A stretch of DNA of 60,557 nucleotides from an uncultured Christensenellaceae bacterium (GCA_910588015.1 CAJUOK010000009.1:1-60557); one strand, 5' to 3'. Counted from the stretch's first letter, positions 45,657 through 55,085 are shown. Translations and numbers: made by a program. The notes: generated from the letters alone by a model not told the origin.

Positions 45657-45662
45657 AAAAGC

Positions 45663-45681
45663 GCGGCGGACGCTCCGCCGC
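45663..45681 (+). terminator. hairpin after rpoC, atypical terminator
   Basis: GCGGCGGA and TCCGCCGC form a strong 8-bp stem with a 3-nt loop. A-runs lie on both sides and no T-run follows, so rightward termination may be incomplete. Read leftward it has a T-run. Confidence 0.5.
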
Positions 45682-45700
45682 AAAAAACTTAATATCAAAT

Positions 45701-45790
45701 TCTATAAAGAGTGTGGGAGTGACGGACACTGAGAACACACAGCAACCTCTTGTAAGGTGCTAAATTCCGCAAGTATACTTGATAGATAGA
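45701..45790 (+). ncRNA. SAM-I (S-box) riboswitch
   Basis: The core motifs are in order: AAGAG then a GTGTG...CACAC helix, a small hairpin with an ACGGA pseudoknot loop, CAGCAACC, and the diagnostic AAGGTGCTAAATTCC, followed by GATAGATAGA that closes P1 with TCTAT at 45701. The P1 3' strand can alternatively pair with CTATACTATC in the terminator (antitermination). SAM binding would therefore stop metK transcription, as in Bacillus. Confidence 0.93.
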
Positions 45791-45794
45791 ATAC

Positions 45795-45830
45795 AAAGTC
45801 GCTATACTATCTCGGTATGGCGACTTTTTT
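45795..45830 (+). terminator. riboswitch-controlled terminator before metK
   Basis: AAAGTCGCTATAC and GTATGGCGACTTT pair over 13 bp (one G-U) around TATCTCG, ending in a T-run. This is the expression platform of the SAM riboswitch. Confidence 0.92.
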
Positions 45831-45842
45831 AGGAGATACAAA

Positions 45843-47030
45843 ATGATAAAAAGATTATTTACCAGCGAAAGCGTAACGGAAGGACACCCCGATAAAGTGT
45901 GCGATAAAATATCCGACAGCGTGCTTGACGCATTGTTGGAACAAGACCCGACAAGCCGTGTGGCTTGCGAAACCTGCACCAATACGGGATTTGTGTTGGT
46001 TATGGGCGAAATAACGACCAAAGCAAAAGTTGATTACGAAGCTATTGTTCGCAAGACCGCTTTGGAAATAGGCTATGACAGCGAAGAAAAGGGATTGGAC
46101 GGCAACAATTGCGAAGTTATCGTCAGACTCGACGAGCAGTCGCCCGACATAGCAATGGGCGTAGATAGCTCTTTGGAAAACAAGACTGACGGCAAGGACA
46201 AATACGACCTTATCGGCGCGGGCGACCAAGGAATGATGTTTGGTTATGCCTGCAACGAAACTCCGGCGTTGATGCCTATGCCGATATATTTGGCGCACAA
46301 ACTGACAGACAGGCTCACAAAGGTTCGCAAGAGCGGACAGCTAGGTTATTTGCGTCCCGACGGAAAAGCGCAGGTGTCCGTAGAATACGTCGACGATAAG
46401 GTGAGCAGAATAGAGGCAATCGTCGTGTCTACTCAACATTCGCCGGAAGTCGATATGGACACTTTGAGAAAAGACGTCAAAGAATACGTTATCGACAGCG
46501 TTATACCTTCGAAGCTGATTGACGAAAACACCAAAATTTATATCAACCCGACGGGAAGATTCGTAGTGGGCGGACCTCACGGCGACAGCGGTTTGACTGG
46601 AAGAAAAATAATAGTCGATACCTACGGCGGTTACTGTCCCCACGGCGGCGGAGCTTTCTCGGGAAAGGACAGCACAAAAGTCGACAGGTCGGCTTGTTAT
46701 ATGGCGAGATACGTATGTAAAAATATAGTTGCCAGCGGAATCGCAGACAAATGTCAATTGGACGTTGCGTATGCTATAGGCGTTGCAAAACCCGTATCTA
46801 TCAACGTCAATACGTTCGGCACGGGAAAGTATTCCAACGAACAAATTGCTAAAATAATAGATAAAGTCTTCGATATAAGACCTCTTGCCATTATCGAACA
46901 GTTGAATTTGAGAAAACCGCAGTTTGCCAAGACGAGCAACTACGGGCATTTCGGAAGAGAAGACCAAGGCTTCAGGTGGGAGATGACCGACAAAGCCGAA
47001 GAAATCGCGCAAATCGCAAAACAGTTGTGA
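45843..47030 (+). CDS. metK: S-adenosylmethionine synthetase
   Basis: The protein has 395 residues and makes SAM from methionine and ATP. Family signatures GHPDKVCDKISD (start), GAGDQGMMFGYA (the hexapeptide) and GGGAFSGKDSTKVDRS (the phosphate-binding nonapeptide region) are all intact. It is translated from AGGAG right after the riboswitch terminator. It shares its mRNA with recD2, whose ATG is 4 bases after the stop, so RecD2 may also be under SAM control. Confidence 0.98.
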   Translation: MIKRLFTSESVTEGHPDKVCDKISDSVLDALLEQDPTSRVACETCTNTGFVLVMGEITTKAKVDYEAIVRKTALEIGYDSEEKGLDGNNCEVIVRLDEQSPDIAMGVDSSLENKTDGKDKYDLIGAGDQGMMFGYACNETPALMPMPIYLAHKLTDRLTKVRKSGQLGYLRPDGKAQVSVEYVDDKVSRIEAIVVSTQHSPEVDMDTLRKDVKEYVIDSVIPSKLIDENTKIYINPTGRFVVGGPHGDSGLTGRKIIVDTYGGYCPHGGGAFSGKDSTKVDRSACYMARYVCKNIVASGIADKCQLDVAYAIGVAKPVSINVNTFGTGKYSNEQIAKIIDKVFDIRPLAIIEQLNLRKPQFAKTSNYGHFGREDQGFRWEMTDKAEEIAQIAKQL

Positions 47031-47034
47031 CACA

Positions 47035-49266
47035 ATGAATAATTTAGACTCGGATACTCAATATACCACGCTCAAAGGCTACGTCGAAGAAATAGTATTT
47101 CGCAACGTGGACAACGGTTATTGCGTGCTTTACGTAAATGCGGACGGAGTTCTTGAAACTGCCGTCGGCATTTTTCCTCCCATAGAGGAGGGCGAGTATA
47201 TCGAGATGACGGGCAAATTTTCCGTCAATTCCAAATTCGGAGAACAGTTCAACGTCAAAGAATGCAGGATAGCCAAGCCCGAAGACAAGGAAGCGATAAT
47301 GCGCTATCTTGCAAGCGGACTGTTTGCGGGCGTGGGAGAAGTCACGGCGAAAAACATAGTCGACTTATACGGCACGGCGACGTTGGACGTCATTGAAAAC
47401 GCTCCCAACAAACTTGCGCACGTCAAAGGCGTGTCGCTCAAAAAAGCAATGGCGATATACGAGGCGTATATAGTTCATAAGGAGCAACAAGCCACTATAG
47501 TTTATCTTCAAAATTATGAAATAAGTCTTAATCTTGCGCTGAGAATCTATAAAAAATACGGCGAGGGAACCAGACGGATTGTAGAAAAGAATCCTTATCA
47601 AATGGTAGAAGACGTTGACGGAGTGGGATTTATTACGGCGGATAAAATAGCCGTAAAAATGGGCTTTGACCAATACAGCAGATTTAGGATAAGCGCGGCT
47701 ATCAGTCATATTCTGCAAGAGAGCGCCAATCGCAACGGACATACGTATCTTCCCAGAGGAGAAGTCGTATACGAAGTATGTGCGCTTTTGAAAATGGATT
47801 TGGACGAATACGGATTTCTTGTCAACGGCATAATACTTGACAACGTCGTTATGGGCAAAATAATAATCGTAGAGCAAGGCGAAGTCGAGTGTGTGTTTTT
47901 GACAAGAATGTACGAATACGAATACGGCATTGCCAAGTATATTACCCAAATGCTTGAATTTGCAAAGCCAATAGATTTGAATTTCGACGCGGATATAGAG
48001 GAATTTCAGCGCGCTAAAGGCATAGACTTGCACGAGGGACAGATAGACGCCGTAAAAAATTGCGTTAAATACGGAGTCAACGTTATTACAGGCGGTCCGG
48101 GTACGGGCAAAACCACGATAATCAACTGTATAATAACTTTGCTCAAAAAACAAGGCAAAAAGGTTGCGCTTTGCGCTCCTACAGGCAGAGCGTCCAAGAG
48201 GCTTTCGGAAGCAACGGGCGAAGACGCCAAAACAATTCATAGATTATTGGACCTTGATTTTACAGGCGGAAAAGGACATTTCAATTACAACGAAGACACG
48301 CGCCTTCAAGCTGACGTGGTTATTGTCGACGAAGTCAGTATGTGCGACGAGTATGTCTTTCACGCTTTGACGAGGTCGATAAAAAAGGGCGGCAGACTTA
48401 TTTTGGTGGGAGACAAAGACCAGTTGCCGTCTGTCGGAGCCGGCAATATACTTTCCGATATAATCAGTTGCGGATTGATACCTATCAATTATCTCACGAG
48501 GATTTACAGACAGAGCGACAATTCTCTTATCATAGAAAATGCGCATAAGGTCAACAGCGGACTTATGCCTACGATAGACAACAAATCAAAAGATTTCTTT
48601 TTCGACAGTCAAAGCGATTCGTCGGTTATGCTTCGCAACGTGATAGAATTGACAACCAAGAGATTACCGACGTTTGCGGGTATTACTCCAAAAGATATTC
48701 AAGTGCTTTGTCCTATGAAGAAAGGAGTGCTTGGGGTGGAAAACATCAATTCCCAAATGCAAAACGCCGTCAATCCGCCCGATAAGTCCAAAGGCGAAAT
48801 ACGCTCGGGCGCCAATATATTCCGCGAAGGCGACAAAATCATACACCTTGTCAACAATTATCAAATGGAGTGGTATAGCGACGACGGTACAAGCGGCAGC
48901 GGAATTTTCAACGGCGACATCGGTTATATTATTGCTGTCGACAAGAGCGCCCCAAGTATGAAAGTCGAATTTGACGACGGTAGAATAGCTACTTATAAAC
49001 AAGAGAATTTTGATGAATTGGCGTTGGCTTACGCAATAAGTATTCACAAATCGCAGGGCTCGGAGTTTCCTGCCGTAATTATCACTGTCAGCGGCGGCAA
49101 TCCATATCTTATGACGCGCAATCTTTTATATACCGCTATTACAAGGGCGAAATCGCTTGTCGTAATAGAAGGCTCGAAAGAAAGCGCCGCAAAAATGGTC
49201 AAAAACAATTACACGGCAAAACGCAATACGTTGCTTGCAGAATTTATCAATCAGCTGTCGTCATAA
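47035..49266 (+). CDS. recD2: RecD2-type ATP-dependent DNA helicase
   Basis: This 743-residue SF1B 5'-3' helicase acts without RecBC. The N-terminal part (1 to about 330) holds an OB-like domain and tandem helix-hairpin-helix repeats (ASGLFAGVGEVTAKN; DVDGVGFITADKIA). Walker A is GGPGTGKTT at 353-361, motif II is VIVDEVSMCD, then LVGDKDQLPSVGAG (motif III) and a late motif VI LLYTAITRAK. It aids replication fork repair and mismatch tolerance in B. subtilis. No clear Shine-Dalgarno precedes it, so coupling to metK is likely. Confidence 0.95.
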   Translation: MNNLDSDTQYTTLKGYVEEIVFRNVDNGYCVLYVNADGVLETAVGIFPPIEEGEYIEMTGKFSVNSKFGEQFNVKECRIAKPEDKEAIMRYLASGLFAGVGEVTAKNIVDLYGTATLDVIENAPNKLAHVKGVSLKKAMAIYEAYIVHKEQQATIVYLQNYEISLNLALRIYKKYGEGTRRIVEKNPYQMVEDVDGVGFITADKIAVKMGFDQYSRFRISAAISHILQESANRNGHTYLPRGEVVYEVCALLKMDLDEYGFLVNGIILDNVVMGKIIIVEQGEVECVFLTRMYEYEYGIAKYITQMLEFAKPIDLNFDADIEEFQRAKGIDLHEGQIDAVKNCVKYGVNVITGGPGTGKTTIINCIITLLKKQGKKVALCAPTGRASKRLSEATGEDAKTIHRLLDLDFTGGKGHFNYNEDTRLQADVVIVDEVSMCDEYVFHALTRSIKKGGRLILVGDKDQLPSVGAGNILSDIISCGLIPINYLTRIYRQSDNSLIIENAHKVNSGLMPTIDNKSKDFFFDSQSDSSVMLRNVIELTTKRLPTFAGITPKDIQVLCPMKKGVLGVENINSQMQNAVNPPDKSKGEIRSGANIFREGDKIIHLVNNYQMEWYSDDGTSGSGIFNGDIGYIIAVDKSAPSMKVEFDDGRIATYKQENFDELALAYAISIHKSQGSEFPAVIITVSGGNPYLMTRNLLYTAITRAKSLVVIEGSKESAAKMVKNNYTAKRNTLLAEFINQLSS

Positions 49267-49342
49267 ACATTTTCAGATTGTCAAAATATGACAAAATTTA
49301 TTTAAAAATTTTTTATACTAATTATCATTGCATATCCTAATG

Positions 49343-49371
49343 TTGACTTGCGCCTTATTTATATGTTAATA
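49343..49371 (+). promoter_or_regulatory. candidate promoter of secA
   Basis: TTGACT (49343-49348) is followed at 17 bp by TTAATA (49366-49371), in the 141-bp gap after recD2. The -10 is weak. Confidence 0.4.
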
Positions 49372-49407
49372 TTACTATTGGCAGAATTTGCCAAAGGTAG
49401 GTGCAAA

Positions 49408-52185
49408 ATGGGACTGTTAGGAAAAATTTTTCCCAGCCATAACGATAGGGAGCTCAAGAGAATCAACAAAATCGTTGATAAAGTAGAAGCGCTTGAAGAA
49501 AAATTCAAGGCTATGAGCGACGAGGAACTCAAGGCGTGTACGCAAAATTATGTGGAAAGATGCGCGGGCGGAGAGAGTTTGGACAGCTTGTTGCCCGAAG
49601 CTTTCGCAACTGTGCGCGAAGCGAGCGACAGAGTTCTCGGAATGAGACATTTCAGAGTTCAGCTAATCGGCGGCGTCGTTTTATATCAAGGCAGAATTGC
49701 GGAAATGCGCACCGGCGAAGGTAAGACTTTGGTTGCAACTTTGGCGGCGTATCTCAAAGCAATAGAGAAAAAAGGCGTACATATCGTCACCGTCAACGAG
49801 TATTTGGCAAAGCGCGACGCTGAATGGATGGGCAAGATATACAAATTTTTGGGACTTACCGTCGGCGTAAACTATGCAAGAATGCCTCATCAAGAAAAAG
49901 TTGAAGCTTATAAATGCGATATTATGTATTCGACCAACAACGAGTTGGGATTTGATTATCTGCGCGACAATATGGTCAAAGACAAGAGTCAAAAGGTTCA
50001 AAGAGAATTGGATTTTGCGATAATCGACGAGGTGGACAGTATTTTGGTCGACGAAGCAAGAACGCCTCTTATTATAAGCGGTCGCGGCGGCAAGCCTAGC
50101 GACGAATATAACAGAGCCGACAGATTTGTAAAAACTTTGGTTGCTCCAAAGTCAAAAAATCAAGAGCAAGAAGAAAGTTCCGACGAAAACCAAGAAGCAG
50201 AAGAGCAAATCCAAGCAGATTTTGAAATAGGCGAAAAAGAAAAATCGGTTTTTCTCAACGAATTCGGCGCGCAAAAGGCAGAACAGTATTACGGAATCAA
50301 AAATTTGTCCGATTATGAAAATCAGTCGCTAAAGCACTATATCGACAACGCGCTCAAAGCCAATTATATTATGCAAGAGGGAGTCAATTATATTGTCGTT
50401 GACAAAGAGGTCATTATAATTGACGAATTCACCGGCAGACAAATGATTGGCAGAAGATTCAGCGACGGATTGCATCAAGCTATAGAGGCAAAAGAAAGCG
50501 TGCCCGTCAAGTCGGAAGACAAGACTATGGCAACCATAACCTTCCAAAATTTCTTCAGACTTTATAAGAGACTGTCGGGTATGACCGGTACGGCGAAGAC
50601 GGAGGAAAACGAATTCGATTCGATATATGGACTAGACGTTGTGGTTATACCGACCAACAAGCCTATCAGCCGCGTTGACGAACCCGATAAGCTTTATAAG
50701 ACCAGAGCAGGCAAATATAACGCTATTATACAGGATATAAAGGCTTGCTACGAAAGAAAGCAACCTGTTTTGGTGGGCACGATAAGCGTGGAGAAGTCTG
50801 AAGAACTCTCCAAAATCCTCAACAAGAACAGAATTGCGCACAACGTACTTAATGCAAAAAATCACGAAAAAGAAGCGGAAATCATAGCGCAAGCCGGCAA
50901 AAAAGGCGCGGTTACGATTGCCACAAATATGGCGGGCCGCGGAACCGATATACTTTTGGGAGGCAATCCCGAGCATCTCGCAAAACAAAAACTCGAGAAG
51001 TTGGGCTATGCGCACGAGCTTATAGAACAAGCGGTTTCGTATGCCAATACCGATGATAAAGAGATTTTGGACGCAAGAGCCGTTTATAAAAAATTCTACG
51101 ACGATTATGCCAAAGAGACTAATGCGGAAAAGCAGGAAGTTATCGAATTGGGCGGTCTGCGCATTATAGGAACGGAGCGCAACGAAGCCCGTCGTATAGA
51201 CAATCAGTTGAGAGGTCGAAGCGGACGTCAGGGAGACCCCGGTTCGTCGGTATTCTATCTGTCTATGGAAGACGATATGGTCAAAGCGTTCGGCGGAGAC
51301 CAAATGAGAAGAATAGCAGATATGCTTGACCTCGACGAGAACGAAGCTATCGTAAGCAAGATGATTACCCGTCAGTTCGAATCGGTGCAAGCGAGAGTGG
51401 AGGATAGGAATTTTTCCGTTAGAAAACACGTTCTAGGTTATGACGACGTAATGAATACCCAGAGGTCTATAATATACGAACAGCGAAATATTGTGCTTGA
51501 CGATATGGACGTGCACCAGCAGATACTGGCTATGATGGAATCGGTAATTACTTCCATTTGCAACGTCTATGTGGACTATAAAGAAGACCACCGCAATTGG
51601 AATTACGACGGTTTTAATAAAGAACTCGAAGACTGCGTACTGGCAAACGGCACCGACTTGCTTTCGCCGGATTATATCGTACAACTTGACGACAATTCCA
51701 TAGACGGGCTTGTTAAGAAAATTATGGAGATTGCCACGGAGCAGTATGAGACGAAATGCAAAGAAGTCAATCAATTGCTTGCGGAAAGCGGCGGCGAATT
51801 TGATTTCGGTATTTTCGAAAGAGAATGTATGCTCTTTAACGTTGATAAAAAATGGATGGACCACATTGACGCTATGGACCAACTTAAGCAAGGTATAGGT
51901 CTTGTGGCGTACGCGCAGCGAGACCCCGTAGCTCAATATAAAATCGAAGGCTTCGATATGTTCGAAAAAATGATTGAGTCCATTCAGTATGACACGGTGA
52001 GAACTCTCGTCAAGAGTAAATTTGAAAAGAATAAGACTCAACAGGACAGGGAGCAAAACATTGAGATGGTGACCAACGAAGAAGCCAAGTCGAAGACGGT
52101 AGTGCGTAGCGGTAAGAAAGTGGGACGCAACGATTTGTGTCCTTGCGGAAGCGGCAAAAAGTATAAGCAGTGCTGCGGTAAATAA
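49408..52185 (+). CDS. secA: preprotein translocase ATPase SecA
   Basis: The protein has 925 residues and drives export through SecYEG. It has Walker A MRTGEGKT (about 100-107), DEAD-type IIDEVDSILVDEARTP, YSTNNELGFDYLRDN, IATNMAGRGTDI and GTERNEARRIDNQLRGR. The SecB/lipid-binding zinc tail CPCGSGKKYKQCC is present. An acidic insert (about 245-290, QEQEESSDENQEAEE) lies in nucleotide-binding domain 1, as in other Clostridia. The ATG at 49408 follows AGGTAGG; a longer reading from TTG at 49348 would add 20 hydrophobic residues and overlap the promoter, so it is rejected. Confidence 0.97.
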   Translation: MGLLGKIFPSHNDRELKRINKIVDKVEALEEKFKAMSDEELKACTQNYVERCAGGESLDSLLPEAFATVREASDRVLGMRHFRVQLIGGVVLYQGRIAEMRTGEGKTLVATLAAYLKAIEKKGVHIVTVNEYLAKRDAEWMGKIYKFLGLTVGVNYARMPHQEKVEAYKCDIMYSTNNELGFDYLRDNMVKDKSQKVQRELDFAIIDEVDSILVDEARTPLIISGRGGKPSDEYNRADRFVKTLVAPKSKNQEQEESSDENQEAEEQIQADFEIGEKEKSVFLNEFGAQKAEQYYGIKNLSDYENQSLKHYIDNALKANYIMQEGVNYIVVDKEVIIIDEFTGRQMIGRRFSDGLHQAIEAKESVPVKSEDKTMATITFQNFFRLYKRLSGMTGTAKTEENEFDSIYGLDVVVIPTNKPISRVDEPDKLYKTRAGKYNAIIQDIKACYERKQPVLVGTISVEKSEELSKILNKNRIAHNVLNAKNHEKEAEIIAQAGKKGAVTIATNMAGRGTDILLGGNPEHLAKQKLEKLGYAHELIEQAVSYANTDDKEILDARAVYKKFYDDYAKETNAEKQEVIELGGLRIIGTERNEARRIDNQLRGRSGRQGDPGSSVFYLSMEDDMVKAFGGDQMRRIADMLDLDENEAIVSKMITRQFESVQARVEDRNFSVRKHVLGYDDVMNTQRSIIYEQRNIVLDDMDVHQQILAMMESVITSICNVYVDYKEDHRNWNYDGFNKELEDCVLANGTDLLSPDYIVQLDDNSIDGLVKKIMEIATEQYETKCKEVNQLLAESGGEFDFGIFERECMLFNVDKKWMDHIDAMDQLKQGIGLVAYAQRDPVAQYKIEGFDMFEKMIESIQYDTVRTLVKSKFEKNKTQQDREQNIEMVTNEEAKSKTVVRSGKKVGRNDLCPCGSGKKYKQCCGK

Positions 52186-52213
52186 ATCCGCGGAGAAATT
52201 CCTTCCAATAGAA

Positions 52214-52289
52214 TGTCATTTCGACTGGAGCGTAGCGGAATTGAGAAATCTCAAACGGATAAAATTTTTCGACTGCGCTCGAAATGACA
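52214..52289. repeat. dispersed palindromic repeat, copy 4
   Basis: This is the cleanest copy: TGTCATTTCGA at the left and TCGAAATGACA at the right are perfect 11-bp inverted ends. The middle reads TGGAGCGTAGCGG, GAGAAATCTC and AAACGG. It lies between secA and prfB. Confidence 0.85.
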
Positions 52290-52316
52290 ATAAGAAATTC
52301 AAACAAACAAAAGACT

Positions 52317-52385
52317 TGTCATTTCGACTGTAGCGAAGCAAAATGGAGAAAGCTTAAACAGATTTCTCGACTATGGTCGTGACGT
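52317..52385. repeat. dispersed palindromic repeat, copy 5
   Basis: TTGTCATTTCGACTGTAGCG followed by ATGGAGAAAGC is a forward copy. A degenerate inverted end (TCTCGACTATGGTCGTGACG) follows. It directly follows copy 4 with 28 bases between. Confidence 0.7.
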
Positions 52386-52427
52386 AGCAGAATAATATAC
52401 GATAGTCTAACTGTAAAAGGAATAACA

Positions 52428-53528
52428 ATGATAACGATTGAACAGGCAAAATGGGATTTGAGCAAAATCAACAAGTCGCTTTCAGAAGTGAGAGAGGCTA
52501 TGGATTACGACGCTCTTAAGGCAAAGTCAGAAGAACTCAAAGACGAACAAGCCAAAGACGGCTTTTGGGACGATATGGAAAATGCTCAAAAGGTCAACCG
52601 CGAATTATCAAGAATAGAAGGCAAAATCAAGCATTACGACAGACTGTTTTCTCAAGGCGAAGATTTGCAAGTGCTTATAGAACTTACCGAGGTGGAAAAC
52701 GGCGAGGAAGAAATGCAGGAAATAGTCGACGAACTGGGCAGCTTTTCCCAAAACGTCGAGGCTTTGAGACTGGAAACTTTGCTTAAAGGCAAATATGATG
52801 CCAACAATGCCATACTCACCTTGCACGCAGGCGCAGGCGGCACGGAAGCGCAGGATTGGGCAAGTATGCTTTACAGAATGTATACGAGATATGCCGAAAG
52901 AGTGGGATATAAAGTAATCGAAGTAGACAAGCTTGCCGGCGACGAAGCGGGAATAAAGAGCGTGACGTTCAAGGTGGCGGGCGAAAACGCATACGGCTAT
53001 TTGAAATCGGAAAAGGGCGTTCACAGACTGGTGCGCATATCTCCTTTTGATTCCAACGCAAGAAGGCATACGTCGTTTGCCTCGTTGGAGGTTATGCCGG
53101 AGATAGAAAATCAAAACGAAATAAAGATAAATTCCGAAGACCTAAAGATAGACACTTACCGAAGCGGCGGCGCAGGCGGTCAGCACGTCAATAAGACGGA
53201 GAGCGCTATCAGAATAACTCATATTCCCACCGGCATAGTCGTTCAATGTCAGAACGAAAGAAGTCAAATTCAAAACCGAGAACAGGCAATGGGTATGCTT
53301 ATCTCCAAACTTATCGAGAGACAAGAACGCGAAATGCAAGAAAAAGAACTTGAGCTAAAAGGCGAAATCAAGAAAATAGAATGGGGCAGCCAAATTCGTA
53401 GCTATGTATTCTGCCCTTATACAATGGTCAAGGACCACCGCACGGGTTGCGAAACGGGCAATATTACCGCGGTAATGGACGGAGACATAGAACAGTTTAT
53501 TTTTGATTATCTCAAAAAGGCAAATTGA
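52428..53528 (+). CDS. prfB: peptide chain release factor 2
   Basis: The protein has 366 residues and recognises UGA and UAA. The GGQ hydrolysis motif is in GGAGGQHVNKTES, and the release-factor-2 anticodon tripeptide SPF lies in ISPFDSNARRHTSFA. Most bacteria need a +1 frameshift at a UGA near codon 25; here the reading frame runs straight through (SEVREAMDYDALKAK) with no internal stop, so this control is absent. The stop is TGA, one base before the tsaD ATG. AAGGA precedes the ATG. Confidence 0.97.
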   Translation: MITIEQAKWDLSKINKSLSEVREAMDYDALKAKSEELKDEQAKDGFWDDMENAQKVNRELSRIEGKIKHYDRLFSQGEDLQVLIELTEVENGEEEMQEIVDELGSFSQNVEALRLETLLKGKYDANNAILTLHAGAGGTEAQDWASMLYRMYTRYAERVGYKVIEVDKLAGDEAGIKSVTFKVAGENAYGYLKSEKGVHRLVRISPFDSNARRHTSFASLEVMPEIENQNEIKINSEDLKIDTYRSGGAGGQHVNKTESAIRITHIPTGIVVQCQNERSQIQNREQAMGMLISKLIERQEREMQEKELELKGEIKKIEWGSQIRSYVFCPYTMVKDHRTGCETGNITAVMDGDIEQFIFDYLKKAN

Positions 53529-53529
53529 T

Positions 53530-54591
53530 ATGGGTTATATTGACAGAGCAAACGCAAAATTGGACGCCGTGCGCGATAAAGACGACGTCGTCATATTGGC
53601 GATTGAGAGTTCTTGTGACGAAACGGCAGTTGCCGTAACCAAAGGCAGAGAACTTTTGAGCAACGTCATAGCTTCGCAGATAGATATACACAAGCGTTTT
53701 GGAGGCGTAGTTCCCGAGATAGCTTCGAGAAACCACACTTTGGCAATCAACGGCGCAGTCAAGGAGGCTTTGGCTAAAGCCGATATTACTCTCCAAGATG
53801 TAGATTGTATAGCGGTTACCTACGGCGCAGGGCTTTTGGGTGCTTTGTTGGTAGGCGTATCATATGCCAAGGCTCTGGCTTTCGCGTCGGATAAACCGCT
53901 TTTAGCCGTCAACCATATCAAAGGTCACATAGCGGCAAATTATCTTGCCAAACCGGATTTAACACCACCTTATATCTGTCTTATTGCAAGCGGAGGACAC
54001 ACCACGATAGCTTATGTCAAAACGCTTACGGATATAGAAATAAAAGGCGCCACGCACGATGACGCTTGCGGGGAAGCATTTGATAAAGTGGCGCGCGTCT
54101 TGGGATTGCCTTATCCGGGAGGACCGCAGATAGAAAAGCTTGCAAAAGAGGGCAAGCCGAGTGTGGATTTGCCAACGCCTTACAAAGATAAGAATACATA
54201 TGATTTTTCTTACAGCGGAATTAAGACAGCAGTTATCAATTACGCTCACAAATGCAGTCAAAAAGGCGAAGAGCTCAACAGAGCGGATTTGGCGTGTTCT
54301 TTCCAAGAAAAAGTCACCGATATTATGGTAACCAACACTATAAGATGCGCTGTGGATATGGGCGTCGACACTGTCGTTATAGCAGGCGGAGTGGGCGCAA
54401 ACAGCGTGTTGAGAGCCAAGATGAAACAAAGAGCTGAAGAAAACAACCTCAAGGTTTTTTATCCGCCGTTAATACTTTGCACGGATAACGGCGCAATGAT
54501 TGCTTCGCAAGCTTATAATATGATTAAGTCGGGAGCAAAAGCAAGCGACATAGATTTGGACGCAAATGCCAATTTAAAAGTTTTCGAATAG
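53530..54591 (+). CDS. tsaD: tRNA N6-adenosine threonylcarbamoyltransferase
   Basis: The protein has 353 residues and transfers threonylcarbamoyl to A37 of ANN-decoding tRNAs, together with TsaB and TsaE. ASKHA-fold marks are AIESSCDETAVAV, the metal site NHIKGHIAANY (HxxxH), ASGGHTTIAYV and VIAGGVGANSVLR. The start at 53530 is one base after the prfB stop; an in-frame ATG at 53503 would overlap prfB and is less likely. tsaB and tsaE are not in the window. Confidence 0.96.
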   Translation: MGYIDRANAKLDAVRDKDDVVILAIESSCDETAVAVTKGRELLSNVIASQIDIHKRFGGVVPEIASRNHTLAINGAVKEALAKADITLQDVDCIAVTYGAGLLGALLVGVSYAKALAFASDKPLLAVNHIKGHIAANYLAKPDLTPPYICLIASGGHTTIAYVKTLTDIEIKGATHDDACGEAFDKVARVLGLPYPGGPQIEKLAKEGKPSVDLPTPYKDKNTYDFSYSGIKTAVINYAHKCSQKGEELNRADLACSFQEKVTDIMVTNTIRCAVDMGVDTVVIAGGVGANSVLRAKMKQRAEENNLKVFYPPLILCTDNGAMIASQAYNMIKSGAKASDIDLDANANLKVFE

Positions 54592-54671
54592 TTTATTGCC
54601 AAGTTAATAATTTATTTAAAATATCTTTTATTATTTGGGCTTGTTTTACACTTTTTATGCTTAATATTCAG

Positions 54672-54700
54672 TGCCGATGTAAATTGCATCGGCATTTATA
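54672..54700 (+). terminator. intrinsic terminator after tsaD
   Basis: TGCCGATG and CATCGGCA form a perfect 8-bp stem (54672-54679 and 54687-54694) around TAAATTG, followed by TTTATA. The following DNA to 54759 is AT-rich with no gene. Confidence 0.65.
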
Positions 54701-54759
54701 ATTACTCTCAATAATTCTTATTTAATAAAATATTTATATAAATAGTCTCAAAAAAATTA

Positions 54760-54898
54760 AATTTCCAAAAAAAGTATACTTTTACTGACTGCCGTTTTGC
54801 GTATCGCGAAACGGCGTATTTTTTCAATAATATTATAGTTCACGATACGTTATTTTGCAATAGCTTTGGGTCAGTAAAAGTATACCTTTTTTGGAATT
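54760..54898. mobile_element. 139-bp element with 29-30-bp terminal inverted repeats (MITE or invertible segment)
   Basis: The left end, 54760-54789 (starts AATTTCCAAAA, ends CTTTTACTGAC), matches the reverse complement of the right end, 54870-54898, at 28 of 30 positions with one gap. Inside, GCCGTTT/AAACGGC with GCG/CGC makes a terminator-like hairpin (54791-54815) followed by TATTTTTTC. CGTATCG (54800-54806) pairs with CGATACG (54843-54849). No coding sequence is inside. It could be a small non-autonomous transposon, or a small switch that flips. Confidence 0.7.
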
Positions 54899-55085
54899 AG
54901 AAGATTATCCGACAGGCAGAAAATCAAATATTGGAGAGAAATAAAAATTACAATATTTGGTTTAGAAGGCGCTGTTGTATAGAATATTCTATTAGTTCTG
55001 CGAAAAGTACAGCAGCAAAGTATACTTTAAGTTGAGATATAGTCGAATGACAAATAGCACCTTTGTGACGTCATATTAAGCGGAA

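Noticed and set aside
42150..45698. Very long minus-strand open frames opposite rpoC (665 and 486 codons)
   Set aside because: They mirror the codon bias of rpoC, have no ribosome site and show no recognisable domain; rpoC itself is certain.
49348..49407. Hydrophobic 20-residue extension on SecA from a TTG
   Set aside because: SecA is cytoplasmic or peripheral with a conserved MGLLGKIF start, and the extension overlaps the likely promoter.
54937..55000. Possible small gene after GGAGAG near 54937
   Set aside because: No good start codon follows and the frame stops after about a dozen codons; at most a decayed copy of the region before 55420.
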